From: Malikia granosa
Lineage (GTDB): Bacteria > Pseudomonadota > Gammaproteobacteria > Burkholderiales > Burkholderiaceae_C
Length of the DNA: 64,000 nucleotides
Assembly: GCF_002980595.1 (NCBI RefSeq)
Contig: NZ_PVLQ01000031.1
Location: 40,757 to 104,756, forward strand
Direction: 5' to 3'
In this document: one piece after another, positions 35,911 to 45,700 of the stretch
How positions within the stretch are numbered: the stretch's first letter is position 1
How the letters are laid out: each line of letters begins with the position of its first letter
Translations under genes and position numbers: made by a program
Notes under the pieces: model-generated
The model's database searches: none
Told to the model about the DNA's origin: nothing
What the model saw: only the letters and a program-made list of their open reading frames with translations

Positions 35911-36768
35911 ATGAGGCGCCGCAAGAGCAGACGCCATGACGATGACAACGACTCGGCCGACCGCTGGCTGGTGTCCTATGCCGACTTCATCACGCTGCTG
36001 TTCGCCTTCTTTGTCGTGATGTATGCGCTGTCGCTACAGGGCGGCAAGTACCAGGACCTGTCGGAATCGTTCGAGCAGGCCGTCGGCAAGGAGAAGCCGC
36101 CAGCCGCACCAGATGCCCAGGGCAGCCAGGCCGATGCCGCCAGCGTGCTGCAAAGCGGCGCCGAGGCCAAGGTCGACGAGATGCAGCTGATCGCCGAACA
36201 GCTGGCCAAGCGCCTGTCGATCACGTTCCAGCAAGGCGCGGCCCAGGTGCGCTACCTGGGCCAGGCCATCCACATCGAGTTCGATGCCGGCATCCTGTTC
36301 CCCCCCGCCGAGGCCAACCTGAGCCCGGAGGCCGTCAAGGCGCTGCGCTCGGTGGCCGACGTGCTCAACAGCTACCCGCAGCACACGGTCCAGGTCATCG
36401 GCCACACCGACACGCTGGACATCCGGTCAGTCCAGTTCCCGTCGAACTGGGAACTGTCGGCGGCCCGGGCCAGCAGCGTGGTACGGCTGTTCATCGAGGC
36501 CGGCATCGCGGACCAGCGCCTGGTCGCGATCGGGCGCGGCGCGACCCAGCCGGTGGCCAGCAACACCAGCGCCGAAGGCCGGCTGCGCAACCGCCGGGTC
36601 GAGATCCAGATCCTGCCGACCGCGGCGCCGGCTACCCCGCCGGCGGCGGCACCCGCGGCCCCAGGCAGGCAGGCGCCCCGTGCGCCGGCCGCCAAGCCTG
36701 CGCCCAAGCCGGCCCTCGAGGCGGCCCCAGAGGCGGCTCCCGAGGCCGCCGCCGCGCCAACGACATGA
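35911..36768 (+). CDS. motD: Flagellar stator protein, MotB/MotD type
   Basis: A 285-residue protein with an N-terminal basic stretch, one membrane helix containing the proton-carrying aspartate D25 (VSYADFITLLFAFFVVMYAL), a plug/linker region, and an OmpA-like peptidoglycan-binding domain (TVQVIGHTDTLDIRSVQFPS; VAIGRGATQPVASN; NRRVEI). A C-terminal tail of about 50 residues is almost only Ala and Pro with Lys/Glu. It anchors the stator to the cell wall. Confidence 0.9.
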   Translation: MRRRKSRRHDDDNDSADRWLVSYADFITLLFAFFVVMYALSLQGGKYQDLSESFEQAVGKEKPPAAPDAQGSQADAASVLQSGAEAKVDEMQLIAEQLAKRLSITFQQGAAQVRYLGQAIHIEFDAGILFPPAEANLSPEAVKALRSVADVLNSYPQHTVQVIGHTDTLDIRSVQFPSNWELSAARASSVVRLFIEAGIADQRLVAIGRGATQPVASNTSAEGRLRNRRVEIQILPTAAPATPPAAAPAAPGRQAPRAPAAKPAPKPALEAAPEAAPEAAAAPTT

Positions 36769-36811
36769 AAGCCGGCGTGACTCGCCGCTGCGCTACCATC
36801 CTGGCCTGAAG

Positions 36812-37357
36812 ATGACCAAGCAAGCCGCCCCCTCCTCCACCGCCTCCCCCCTGTCCACCCCGACGCTGCGCCGGCGCCTGGCCTGCTGGCTCTACGAGGG
36901 GGTACTGCTGTTTGGCGTCGTCTTCGTCGCCAGCCTGCTGTTCAGCGTCGTGACCCAGACCCGCCACGGCCTGCAGAACCGCCCCGAGCTGCAGGCCTTC
37001 CTGTTCCTGCTGCTGGGCCTGTACTTCACCTGGTGCTGGACCCATTCGCACACCCTGCCGATGCGGACCTGGCATATCCGCATCCAGGGCCCGGACGGCC
37101 GCCCGCCGAGCCCGGGCCGGGCGCTGCGGCGCTACCTGCTGAGCTGGATCTGGCTGCTGCCGCCGCTGGCGGCAGGATCGCTGTTCGGGCTGCAGGGCGG
37201 CCCCTTGCTGGCACTGACCCTGGGCTGGATCGCCTGCTGGGCCGCGCTGTCCTGGCTGCACCCGAAGCGCCAGTTCTGGCATGACGCCTGGGCCGGCACC
37301 GAGCTGGTGTTCGACCCATCCCAGCCGACCAAGGCCGGCCGGAGCCGCAAGGCATGA
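36812..37357 (+). CDS. RDD family membrane protein
   Basis: A 181-residue protein with about four membrane helices. The opening LRRRLACWLYEGVLLFGVVF and the later PMRTWHIRIQGPDGRPPSPG with RALRRYL fit the RDD family. Function is unknown; some RDD proteins are linked to ion transport. The ATG at 36812 is chosen because upstream in-frame codons lie within motD. It overlaps dgkA (ATGA). Confidence 0.8.
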   Translation: MTKQAAPSSTASPLSTPTLRRRLACWLYEGVLLFGVVFVASLLFSVVTQTRHGLQNRPELQAFLFLLLGLYFTWCWTHSHTLPMRTWHIRIQGPDGRPPSPGRALRRYLLSWIWLLPPLAAGSLFGLQGGPLLALTLGWIACWAALSWLHPKRQFWHDAWAGTELVFDPSQPTKAGRSRKA

Positions 37358-37758
37358 GTACCCCGCCCGAGACACGCGAATCGCCACAGGCGCAGAAGCA
37401 GCGCCATGGCCTGGCCAGGCTGCGCCACGCGCTGGGCTACTCGCTCGCGGGCCTGCGCGCGGGCTGGCATGAGCCGGCCTTCCGCCAGGAGGCGATCGCC
37501 GCGATCGTCATGCTGCCGGCGGCAGTCTGGCTCGGACGCAACTGGGTCGAGACCGGCCTGCTGATCGGCTGCGTGGTGCTGGTGCTGGTGGTCAAGCTGC
37601 TCAACACCGGCATCGAGACCGCGATCGACCGCATCGGCCCCGAATGGCATTCGCTGTCCAAGCGCGCCAAGGACATGGGCAGCGCCGCCGTGCTGCTGAG
37701 CCTGCTGCTGTGCGCCGGAGTCTGGATCGCGGCGCTGGCGCACCGACTGCTGGCATGA
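37354..37758 (+). CDS. dgkA: Diacylglycerol kinase DgkA
   Basis: A 134-residue membrane enzyme with three helices and the catalytic motif NTGIETAIDR at residues 84-93, plus the RAKDMGSAAV segment. It phosphorylates diacylglycerol released by membrane-derived glycan synthesis, returning it to phospholipid. An N-terminal extension of about 20 charged residues is longer than in E. coli. It overlaps its neighbours on both sides by ATGA. Confidence 0.93.
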   Translation: MSTPPETRESPQAQKQRHGLARLRHALGYSLAGLRAGWHEPAFRQEAIAAIVMLPAAVWLGRNWVETGLLIGCVVLVLVVKLLNTGIETAIDRIGPEWHSLSKRAKDMGSAAVLLSLLLCAGVWIAALAHRLLA

Positions 37759-38372
37759 TGGCGGCCATGAATCTGCAAGCCACAAGTCTCCCTGCGCCGC
37801 TGACGGTCTGCGTCTACTGCGGCTCGCGACCCGGCCAGGACCCGGCGCACGTGGCACTGGCACGCGAGGTCGGTCACTGGATCGGCGCCCACGGCGCCCA
37901 GCTGGTCTACGGCGGCGGCCACCATGGCCTGATGGGCGCGGTGGCCGATGCGGCGCTGGCGGCGGGCGCGCGCGTGATCGGCGTGATTCCCGAGGCGCTG
38001 GTCGAGATGGAAGCGGCGCACCAGGGCTGCAGCGAGCTGCATGTGGTGGCCAACATGCACCAGCGCAAGCAGCTGATGGCCGATCGCGCCGATGTCTTCC
38101 TGGCCCTGCCCGGCGGCATCGGCACCTTCGAGGAGCTGTTCGAGGTCTGGACCTGGCGCCAGCTCGGCTACCACGACAAGCCGATCGGACTGCTCAATGC
38201 CGGCGGCTATTACGACGGCCTGCTGGCCTTCCTCGGCTCGAGCGTGCAGGCCGGCTTCATGGGCCAGTGGCAGATGGAGCTGCTGCGCGTGGGCGAGACC
38301 GCCAGCGAGCTGCTGCCGGCGCTGCTCGCAGCCGCCCGTCCGGACATGCCGGACCGGCTGGAACAGATCTGA
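37755..38372 (+). CDS. LOG family protein (TIGR00730 type; cytokinin-riboside 5'-monophosphate phosphoribohydrolase-like)
   Basis: A protein of about 205 residues with the nucleotide-binding motif PGGIGTFEELFEVWTW, an N-terminal VCVYCGSRPG and YGGGHHGLMGAVADAAL. The family cleaves N6-modified AMP or other nucleoside monophosphates at the glycosidic bond. ATG at 37755 overlaps the dgkA stop; ATG at 37767 is an alternative. It ends before a GC hairpin. Confidence 0.88.
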   Translation: MMAAMNLQATSLPAPLTVCVYCGSRPGQDPAHVALAREVGHWIGAHGAQLVYGGGHHGLMGAVADAALAAGARVIGVIPEALVEMEAAHQGCSELHVVANMHQRKQLMADRADVFLALPGGIGTFEELFEVWTWRQLGYHDKPIGLLNAGGYYDGLLAFLGSSVQAGFMGQWQMELLRVGETASELLPALLAAARPDMPDRLEQI

Positions 38373-38387
38373 GGGGGCTGATGCCCG

Positions 38388-38403
38388 GCCCGGTGAGCCG
38401 GGC
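38388..38403. terminator. GC hairpin between convergent LOG gene and glnB
   Basis: GCCCGG (38388-38393) and CCGGGC (38398-38403) pair around a TGAG loop between two convergent stop codons. No T-run on either side. A bidirectional terminator is plausible from position. Confidence 0.4.
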
Positions 38404-38409
38404 TGCGGC

Positions 38410-39347
<938 letters not shown>

Positions 39348-39372
39348 ACGGGCCACGCGGCCACCCCCAGCC

Positions 39373-40452
39373 ATGAGCCAGACCCCAGCCCAGAATCCCG
39401 CCAGCGTCGACCAGCCGGTGCTGCCCAGCCGCAACAGAAGGAAGCAGCGCCTGCTGCTGATGGTCGGCGTCCCGCTGCTCGCCGCGCTGGTCGGCGGCAC
39501 GCTCTACCTCAGGGGCGGGCGCTACGTCGAGACCGACAACGCCTATGTCAAGGCCGACAAGATCCCGGTCAGCGCCGAGATCGCCGGTCGCGTGACCCAG
39601 GTGCTGGTCGAGGACAACCAGCCGGTCGAGGCCGGCGCCCTGCTGTTCCGGCTCGATCCGGCCCAGTTCGAGGCCGCCTATGCCAAGGCGCAGGCCAGGC
39701 TGGCCCAGGTGCGCACCGAGCTTGCCGCGCTCAAGGCCAGCCATGCCGGGAAGCAGGCCGAGATCGCCGTCGCCAGGGCCAGGCAGGCCTTCGCGCTCAA
39801 GGACCAGCAGCGCCAGGCCGAGCTGGTCGCGCGCAACTTCGTCTCGGCCGCGCGCTACGACGATGCCACGCTCAACGCCAGGCTGACGCGCGACCAGACC
39901 CTGGCGCTCGAGCAGGACCTGGCGCGCATCGCCGCCTCGCTGGGCGGCCGCGCCGACCTGCCGGTCGAGCAGCACCCGAGCTACCAGGCCGCGCTGGCCG
40001 AGCTAGAGCAGGCCAGGCTCAACCTGGAGCATGTGCAGGTGCGCGCGCCGCAGGCCGGTACCGTGAGCAAGCCGCCCAAGCCCGGCCAGTTCCTCAATGC
40101 CGGCAGCACCGCGCTGGCGCTGGTCGCCGGCCAGCCCTGGATCGAGGCCAACCTGAACGAGACCGACCTGAGCCATCTGCAGGAGGGCCAGCCGGTGACC
40201 ATCCATGTCGACAGCTACCCTGACCGGGCCTGGAGCGGCCATGTCGAGAGCCTGAGCCCCGCCACCGGCGCCGAGTTCGCGCTGCTGCCGGCGCAGAACG
40301 CGACCGGCAACTGGGTCAAGATCGCGCAGCGCCTGCCGGTGCGGATCGCGATCGATGCCAGGCCGGAACTGCCGCCGCTGCGCGCCGGGCTGAGCACCAG
40401 CATCGAGATCGACACCGGGCACCAGCGCCGCCTGCTCGGCCTGTCGCTCTGA
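39373..40452 (+). CDS. emrA: HlyD-family multidrug efflux adaptor, EmrA type
   Basis: A 359-residue periplasmic adaptor with one N-terminal membrane anchor (about 27 to 46), then the lipoyl-like start YVETDNAYVKADKIPVSAEI with AGRVTQVLVEDNQPVEAGAL, a coiled-coil hairpin (about 95 to 215) and a beta-barrel with VRAPQAGTVSKPPKPGQF. It links EmrB to an outer-membrane channel, which is not encoded here. Confidence 0.93.
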   Translation: MSQTPAQNPASVDQPVLPSRNRRKQRLLLMVGVPLLAALVGGTLYLRGGRYVETDNAYVKADKIPVSAEIAGRVTQVLVEDNQPVEAGALLFRLDPAQFEAAYAKAQARLAQVRTELAALKASHAGKQAEIAVARARQAFALKDQQRQAELVARNFVSAARYDDATLNARLTRDQTLALEQDLARIAASLGGRADLPVEQHPSYQAALAELEQARLNLEHVQVRAPQAGTVSKPPKPGQFLNAGSTALALVAGQPWIEANLNETDLSHLQEGQPVTIHVDSYPDRAWSGHVESLSPATGAEFALLPAQNATGNWVKIAQRLPVRIAIDARPELPPLRAGLSTSIEIDTGHQRRLLGLSL

Positions 40453-40462
40453 GGTCGCCGCG

Positions 40463-42001
40463 ATGAGCGCCACCACCGCGGCTACTCCGAGGCGGGGCCT
40501 GATCACGCTGACCGTGATGCTGGCCACGATCATGCAGGCGCTCGACACCACGATCGCCAACGTCGCGCTGCCGCACATGCAGGGCAGCGTCGGCGCCACG
40601 CAGGACCAGATCTCCTGGGTGCTGACCTCCTACCTCGTGGCGTCGGCGATCTTCATGCCGCTGACGGGATTCCTGGCCGGGCGCTACGGGCGCAAGCGCC
40701 TCTTCATCCTGAGCGTGGTCGGCTTCACGCTGACCTCGATGCTGTGCGGCGCCGCGCAGAGCCTGGGCCAGATCGTCGCCTTCCGCTTCCTGCAAGGCGT
40801 GTTCGGCGCCAGCCTGGTGCCGCTGTCGCAGGCGGTCATGCTCGACAGCTACCCGCGCGAGAAGCATGGCTCGGCGATGGCGCTGTGGGGCGTGGGCGTC
40901 ATGATCGGGCCGATCCTGGGGCCTTCGCTCGGCGGCTGGCTGACCGAGTACTACAGCTGGCGCTGGGTGTTCTACATCAACCTGCCGTTCGGCGTGCTGG
41001 CCTGGCTGGGCTTGAGCGCCTTCCTGCAGGAGACGCCGCTCGACCGGCAACGCCGCTTCGACCTGCTGGGCTTCGCGCTGTTGAGCCTGGGCATAGGCGC
41101 GCTGCAGATGATGCTCGACCGCGGCGAGTCGCTCGACTGGTTCGCCAGCGCCGAGGTCGTGGCAGAGGCCCTGCTCTGCGTGCTGGCGCTCTACCTGTTC
41201 GTGGTCCACATCTTCACGCACGACCACCCCTTCATCGAGCCCGGGCTGCTGCGCGACCGCAACTTCGCGCTCGGGCTGGTCTTCATCTTCGTCGTCGGCA
41301 TCATCCTGCTCGCGACGATGGCGCTGCTGCCGCCCTTCCTGCAGGGGCTGATGGGCTATCCGATCATCGACGTCGGCCTGCTGCTGGCGCCGCGCGGCCT
41401 GGGCACGATGGCGGCGATGATGCTGGTGGGCCGGCTCTCGGGCAAGGTCGATCCGCGCGCGCTGATCCTGCTCGGACTCGGGCTGATCAGCTTCTCGCTC
41501 TGGCGCATGTCGCTGTTCAACCTCGACACGCCGGGGCGGGACATCGTGGTCACCGGCATCACCCAAGGGCTGGGGCTGGGCTTCATCTTCGTGCCGCTGT
41601 CCACCCTGACCTTCTCGACGCTGGCGCCGCGCTACCGCAACGAGGCCACCGCGCTCTACAGCCTGATGCGCAACATCGGCAGCAGCATCGGCATCTCGAT
41701 CGTGATCAGCTACCTCGCGCAGCGGGTGCAGATCAACCACGCCGCGTATGCGGACTACATCGATGCCTCATCACGCCTGCCGCTGCGGCTGGCGGTGGAG
41801 AGCGGCGCGCTCGAGCTCGCGAGCCCGCAGGGACTCGCGCGCGCCAACCAGCTGCTGAACCAGCAGGCCGCCACCCTGGCCTATCTGCAGGACTTCCGGC
41901 TCATGATGTGGATCACGCTGGCGGCCGTGCCGCTGCTCCTGCTGCTGCGCCAGCCGGCCAGGAGGCAGGTGGCGCGCGCGCCCGCGTCGATACAGGACTG
42001 A
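40463..42001 (+). CDS. emrB: MFS multidrug transporter, DHA2/EmrB type (14 helices)
   Basis: A 512-residue transporter with the DHA2 opening MLATIMQALDTTIANVALPH, motif A-like GRYGRKRLFILSVVGF and motif C-like VGVMIGPILGPSLGGWLTEY. It uses the proton gradient to expel hydrophobic compounds in concert with EmrA. It lies 10 bp after emrA and converges on nadE. Confidence 0.94.
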   Translation: MSATTAATPRRGLITLTVMLATIMQALDTTIANVALPHMQGSVGATQDQISWVLTSYLVASAIFMPLTGFLAGRYGRKRLFILSVVGFTLTSMLCGAAQSLGQIVAFRFLQGVFGASLVPLSQAVMLDSYPREKHGSAMALWGVGVMIGPILGPSLGGWLTEYYSWRWVFYINLPFGVLAWLGLSAFLQETPLDRQRRFDLLGFALLSLGIGALQMMLDRGESLDWFASAEVVAEALLCVLALYLFVVHIFTHDHPFIEPGLLRDRNFALGLVFIFVVGIILLATMALLPPFLQGLMGYPIIDVGLLLAPRGLGTMAAMMLVGRLSGKVDPRALILLGLGLISFSLWRMSLFNLDTPGRDIVVTGITQGLGLGFIFVPLSTLTFSTLAPRYRNEATALYSLMRNIGSSIGISIVISYLAQRVQINHAAYADYIDASSRLPLRLAVESGALELASPQGLARANQLLNQQAATLAYLQDFRLMMWITLAAVPLLLLLRQPARRQVARAPASIQD

Positions 42002-42041
42002 AGCCTAGGTCCTGGCAGCGGGCCCGAGCTTTGAGGCGCGG

Positions 42042-43745
42042 TCAGGCTCGGTAACGGTTGGTATTCGGGTAGCGCCAGTCCTTGCCGAAGCTGCGGTGGG
42101 TGACGCGGATACCGACCGGCGACTGGCGGCGCTTGTACTCGTTGAAGCGGATCAGCCGCACCACCTGCTCGACCGCCGCCTGCGGATAGCCAGCGGCGAT
42201 GATCTCGGCCGGCGATTGGTCCTCCTCCATGTAGCGTTCGACGATGGCGTCGAGCACCTCGTAGGGAGGCAGGCTGTCCTGGTCCTTCTGGTCCGGGCGC
42301 AGCTCGGCGCTGGGCGGGCGCGTGATGATGCGCTCCGGGATCGGATTGGCGCCGGTGCCGTAGGGGTCGTTGGCGTTGCGCCACCAGGCCAGCTTGAACA
42401 CCATGGTCTTGACCACGTCCTTGATCACCGCGAAGCCGCCCGCCATGTCGCCGTAGAGCGTGCAGTAGCCGGTCGACATCTCGCTCTTGTTGCCGGTGGT
42501 CAGCACGATGGAGCCGAACTTGTTCGAGAGCGCCATCAGCATCGTGCCGCGGATGCGGGCCTGGATGTTTTCCTCGGTGGTATCGAACGCGCGGCCCTCG
42601 AACAGGGGATTGAGCGAACCGAGGAAGGACTCGAATTCGGGAGCGATCGAGATCTCGTCGTAGCGCACGCCCAGGCGCGCCGCCATCTCGCGCGCGTCGA
42701 TCCAGGAGATGTCGGCCGTGTAGGGCGAGGGCATCATGACCGCGCGCACCTTGTCGGCGCCCAGCGCGTCGACCGCGATCGCCAGCACCAGCGCCGAGTC
42801 GATGCCGCCCGACAGGCCCAGCAGCGCGCCAGGAAAGCCGTTCTTGCCGACATAGTCGCGCACGCCCAGCACCAGCGCATGCCAGAGATCGGCCTCGAGC
42901 GATTGCTCGGGCGCAATCGGCCCGGTAAGGCCGAAATGCGAGGGGCCGGCGGCGGCCTCGGCCGGCGACTGCAGGGTGACGGCAAACAGGTCCTCGGTGA
43001 AGCTCGGTGCGCGCGCGGCCAGCGCGCCATCGCGGTCGAGCGCGAAGCTGCGACCCTCGAACACGATCTCGTCCTGGCCGCCGACCAGATGGGCATAGAC
43101 CAGCGGCAGGCCGGTCGCGAGCACGCGCAGGCGCATCGCCTGCTCGCGCTCGTCGCCCTTGCCGGCATGAAACGGCGAGGCATTGATGACAACCAGCAGC
43201 TCGGCGCCGGCGGCCTTGGCCTCGGCGGCGGGCGCCTCGAACCAGGCGTCCTCGCAGATCAGCAGGCCGGCCTTGACCTTCTGGCCGTTGCGGCCGACGA
43301 GCTCGAACACGCAGGGCGCGTCACCCGGCACGAAGTAGCGCCGCTCGTCGAACACCTGGTAGTTGGGCAGCTCGCGCTTGGCATAGCGCTGCGTGACCTG
43401 GCCCTCGAACAGCACGCTGGCGGCGTTCAGGCAGGGCGGGCGCGAGACGCTGCGGCCGCGCTCGCCGTCCGGCGCCGCTGCCGGATGGCCGACCACGATG
43501 TGCAGGCCGCAAAGCCCCGCGGTCTCGCGGGCCACGGTTTGCAGGGCATCATCGCAGGCGGCGACGAAGGCCGGACGCAGGTAAAGGTCCTCGGCCGCGT
43601 AGCCGCACAGCGCGAGCTCGGGCGTCAGCAGCAGGCTGGCCCCATCGGCATGGGCCTGGCGCGCGGCTGCGATGATCTTTTGCGCGTTGCCGGCCAGGTC
43701 GCCGACGACGAAATTGAGCTGCGCGACGCAGATCTGGAGGGTCAT
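42042..43745 (-). CDS. nadE: Glutamine-dependent NAD+ synthetase
   Basis: A 567-residue two-domain enzyme. The N-terminal nitrilase-like glutaminase has the triad E43 (TPELAL), K123 (YAKRELPNY) and C164 (LLICEDAWFE). The C-terminal synthetase has the pyrophosphate loop LSGGIDSALVLAIAVDALG and the GNKSEMSTGYCTLYGDMAGG segment. It makes NAD+ from deamido-NAD+ with ammonia channelled from glutamine. The start at 43745 is only 25 bases from the divergent gene. Confidence 0.96.
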   Translation of the reverse strand: MTLQICVAQLNFVVGDLAGNAQKIIAAARQAHADGASLLLTPELALCGYAAEDLYLRPAFVAACDDALQTVARETAGLCGLHIVVGHPAAAPDGERGRSVSRPPCLNAASVLFEGQVTQRYAKRELPNYQVFDERRYFVPGDAPCVFELVGRNGQKVKAGLLICEDAWFEAPAAEAKAAGAELLVVINASPFHAGKGDEREQAMRLRVLATGLPLVYAHLVGGQDEIVFEGRSFALDRDGALAARAPSFTEDLFAVTLQSPAEAAAGPSHFGLTGPIAPEQSLEADLWHALVLGVRDYVGKNGFPGALLGLSGGIDSALVLAIAVDALGADKVRAVMMPSPYTADISWIDAREMAARLGVRYDEISIAPEFESFLGSLNPLFEGRAFDTTEENIQARIRGTMLMALSNKFGSIVLTTGNKSEMSTGYCTLYGDMAGGFAVIKDVVKTMVFKLAWWRNANDPYGTGANPIPERIITRPPSAELRPDQKDQDSLPPYEVLDAIVERYMEEDQSPAEIIAAGYPQAAVEQVVRLIRFNEYKRRQSPVGIRVTHRSFGKDWRYPNTNRYRA

Positions 43746-43770
43746 GGAGATACCGTATATGGGGAGCGAA

Positions 43771-44952
43771 ATGGTTGGCGAGGATTATGTCATCCGGGTG
43801 CTGGATCGACCGGCAGAAATCGATGGCGGGGCCTGGAACGCGCTGCTGGAGCGCCAGACCGGCGGCGCTGCTGGCCCCTTCATGCGCCACGACTATCTCG
43901 CCGCGCTGGATGAGAGCGGCTGCGCGATCCCGGCGACCGGCTGGGGCCTGCAGTGGCTCACGCTCTGGCGCAATGGCGAACTACAGGCCGCCGCCCCGCT
44001 GTATTTGAAAAGCCATTCGCGCGGCGAATATGTGTTCGACTGGGCCTGGGCCGATGCCTACGAGCGCCACGGCCTGGCCTACTACCCCAAGGGCCTGGTC
44101 GCCGTGCCGTTCACGCCGGTGCCGGGACCGCGCCTGCTGGCGGTCGACGAGCTGGCCCGGGCGGCGCTGGTTCGGGCCCTGGTCGCGCATTGCGGGCAGC
44201 TCGGGCTGTCCTCGCTGCACCTGCTGTTTGCCGCGCCGGCCGACATTGCCGCCTGCCGCGCGGCGGGCCTGCTGCTGCGCCAGACGGTGCAGTTCCACTG
44301 GCAGAACCGGCCGGGGTCCGGCTACGCCGACTTCGACGATTTCCTGGCCACGCTCAAGCAGGACAAGCGCAAGAAGATCCGGCAGGAGCGGCGCAAGGTG
44401 GCGGACGCTGGCGTGAGCTTCGAAGCAAGGCGCGGCAGCGAGATCACGATGGCGGACTGGGACTTCTTCTACCGCTGCTACGAGCGCAACTACCTCGAGC
44501 ATGGCAACCGGCCTTACCTGAGCCGCGGCTTCTTTGCCAGCCTGCAGCAGTCGCAAGCCGGACTCTGGCTGCTGTTCATCGCGCGCAACGCGACGGGAGA
44601 GCGCAGCGCCGCCAGCCTGGTCGGCTTGAGCGACGACAGCGACCGCCCCGAGGCCGCCTACGGCCGCTACTGGGGCGCGCTCGAGCGGATCGACTGCCTG
44701 CATTTCGAGGCCTGCTACTACCAGCCCTTGCAATGGTGCATCGAACACGGGGTGCAGCGCTTCGAGGGCGGTGCCCAGGGCGAGCACAAGATGGCGCGCG
44801 CCCTGCTGCCGGTGGCGACCCACAGCGCGCACTGGCTGGCGCACCCGGCCTTTGCCGACGCGGTCGAGCGCTACCTGGCGCAGGAGGGCGAACACATCGG
44901 CGCCTACCTGGAGCAGCTGGAAGGACGCAGCCCCCTGAAGTCCGGGGCTTGA
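43771..44952 (+). CDS. GNAT-fold protein of the COG3146/DUF482 type
   Basis: A protein of about 393 residues with the pattern of this uncharacterised family: FMRHDYLAALDESGC near the start, WAWADAYERHGLAYYPKGLV, LKQDKRKKIRQERRKV in the middle and RFEGGAQGEHKMARALLPV near the end. The family is related to FemAB/GNAT acyltransferases, but the substrate is not known. ATG 43771 is preferred for its GGGGAG element; 43759 and 43744 are in-frame alternatives. Divergent from nadE. Confidence 0.8.
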   Translation: MVGEDYVIRVLDRPAEIDGGAWNALLERQTGGAAGPFMRHDYLAALDESGCAIPATGWGLQWLTLWRNGELQAAAPLYLKSHSRGEYVFDWAWADAYERHGLAYYPKGLVAVPFTPVPGPRLLAVDELARAALVRALVAHCGQLGLSSLHLLFAAPADIAACRAAGLLLRQTVQFHWQNRPGSGYADFDDFLATLKQDKRKKIRQERRKVADAGVSFEARRGSEITMADWDFFYRCYERNYLEHGNRPYLSRGFFASLQQSQAGLWLLFIARNATGERSAASLVGLSDDSDRPEAAYGRYWGALERIDCLHFEACYYQPLQWCIEHGVQRFEGGAQGEHKMARALLPVATHSAHWLAHPAFADAVERYLAQEGEHIGAYLEQLEGRSPLKSGA

Positions 44953-45031
44953 GCCGGGGACTGCAGGGGGCTGGCAGGGGAAGCGTCAGCGGGCTGGCGC
45001 CTGGATCAGATCAAGACCGCCCGCCAGGGAC

Positions 45032-45568
45032 TCAGGCCTGCGCCTTGTCGTAGGCAGCGATGCCGTCGGTGATTTCCTGGTGGGCGGCTTCCTTGCCTTC
45101 CCAGCCCAACACCTTGACCCACTTGCCGGCGTCGAGGTCCTTGTAGTGCTCGAAGAAATGCTTGATCTGGGCCAGCTGGATCTCGGCCAGGTCTTCCAGC
45201 GACTCGATCTTGGCGTACAGCGGCAGGATCTTGGCGGTCGGCACGGCGATGACCTTGCCGTCGACGCCGCCTTCGTCTTCCATCTTCAGGATGCCAAGCG
45301 CGCGGCAGGGCACGACCACGCCCGGGGGCAGCGGCACCGGGGTGATGACCAGCACGTCGACCGGGTCGCCGTCGCCGGCGATGGTCTTGGGCACGTAGCC
45401 GTAGTTGGTCGGGTAGTGCATCGCGGTGTTCATGAAGCGGTCGACGAAGACGCAACCGGACTCCTTGTCGACTTCGTACTTGATCGGGTCGCCGTTCATC
45501 GGGATCTCGATGATGACGTTGAACGCTTCGGGCACCTTGCTGCCGGGGGTGACGTGGTCGAGGGACAT
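45032..45568 (-). CDS. ppa: Inorganic pyrophosphatase (family I)
   Basis: A 178-residue enzyme with [39 protein letters not shown] and [15 protein letters not shown], which contain the metal-binding acidic residues of soluble family I pyrophosphatases. It removes pyrophosphate from biosynthesis. [20 protein letters not shown] is the conserved N-terminus, so ATG 45568 is used and the longer open frame is not. Confidence 0.96.
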   Translation of the reverse strand: MSLDHVTPGSKVPEAFNVIIEIPMNGDPIKYEVDKESGCVFVDRFMNTAMHYPTNYGYVPKTIAGDGDPVDVLVITPVPLPPGVVVPCRALGILKMEDEGGVDGKVIAVPTAKILPLYAKIESLEDLAEIQLAQIKHFFEHYKDLDAGKWVKVLGWEGKEAAHQEITDGIAAYDKAQA

Positions 45569-45700
45569 AGTGTCGATCTGAAATAGGTTGATGAAAGCCG
45601 GGCGCCTGGTGCGCACGCATCAAAATCATTTTACCGGGCCAGCCTACCCCCTCCTTACGGCGGATGCCGCCGCGGCGCACCTTGGTGTAATCTTGCTCCC

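Noticed and set aside
45569..45700. Possible molybdenum-cofactor riboswitch before moaA
   Set aside because: The region is shared with the divergent ppa gene, is only 132 bases long and shows just a small CGGCGG/CCGCCG hairpin (45658-45672), not the multi-stem Moco fold.
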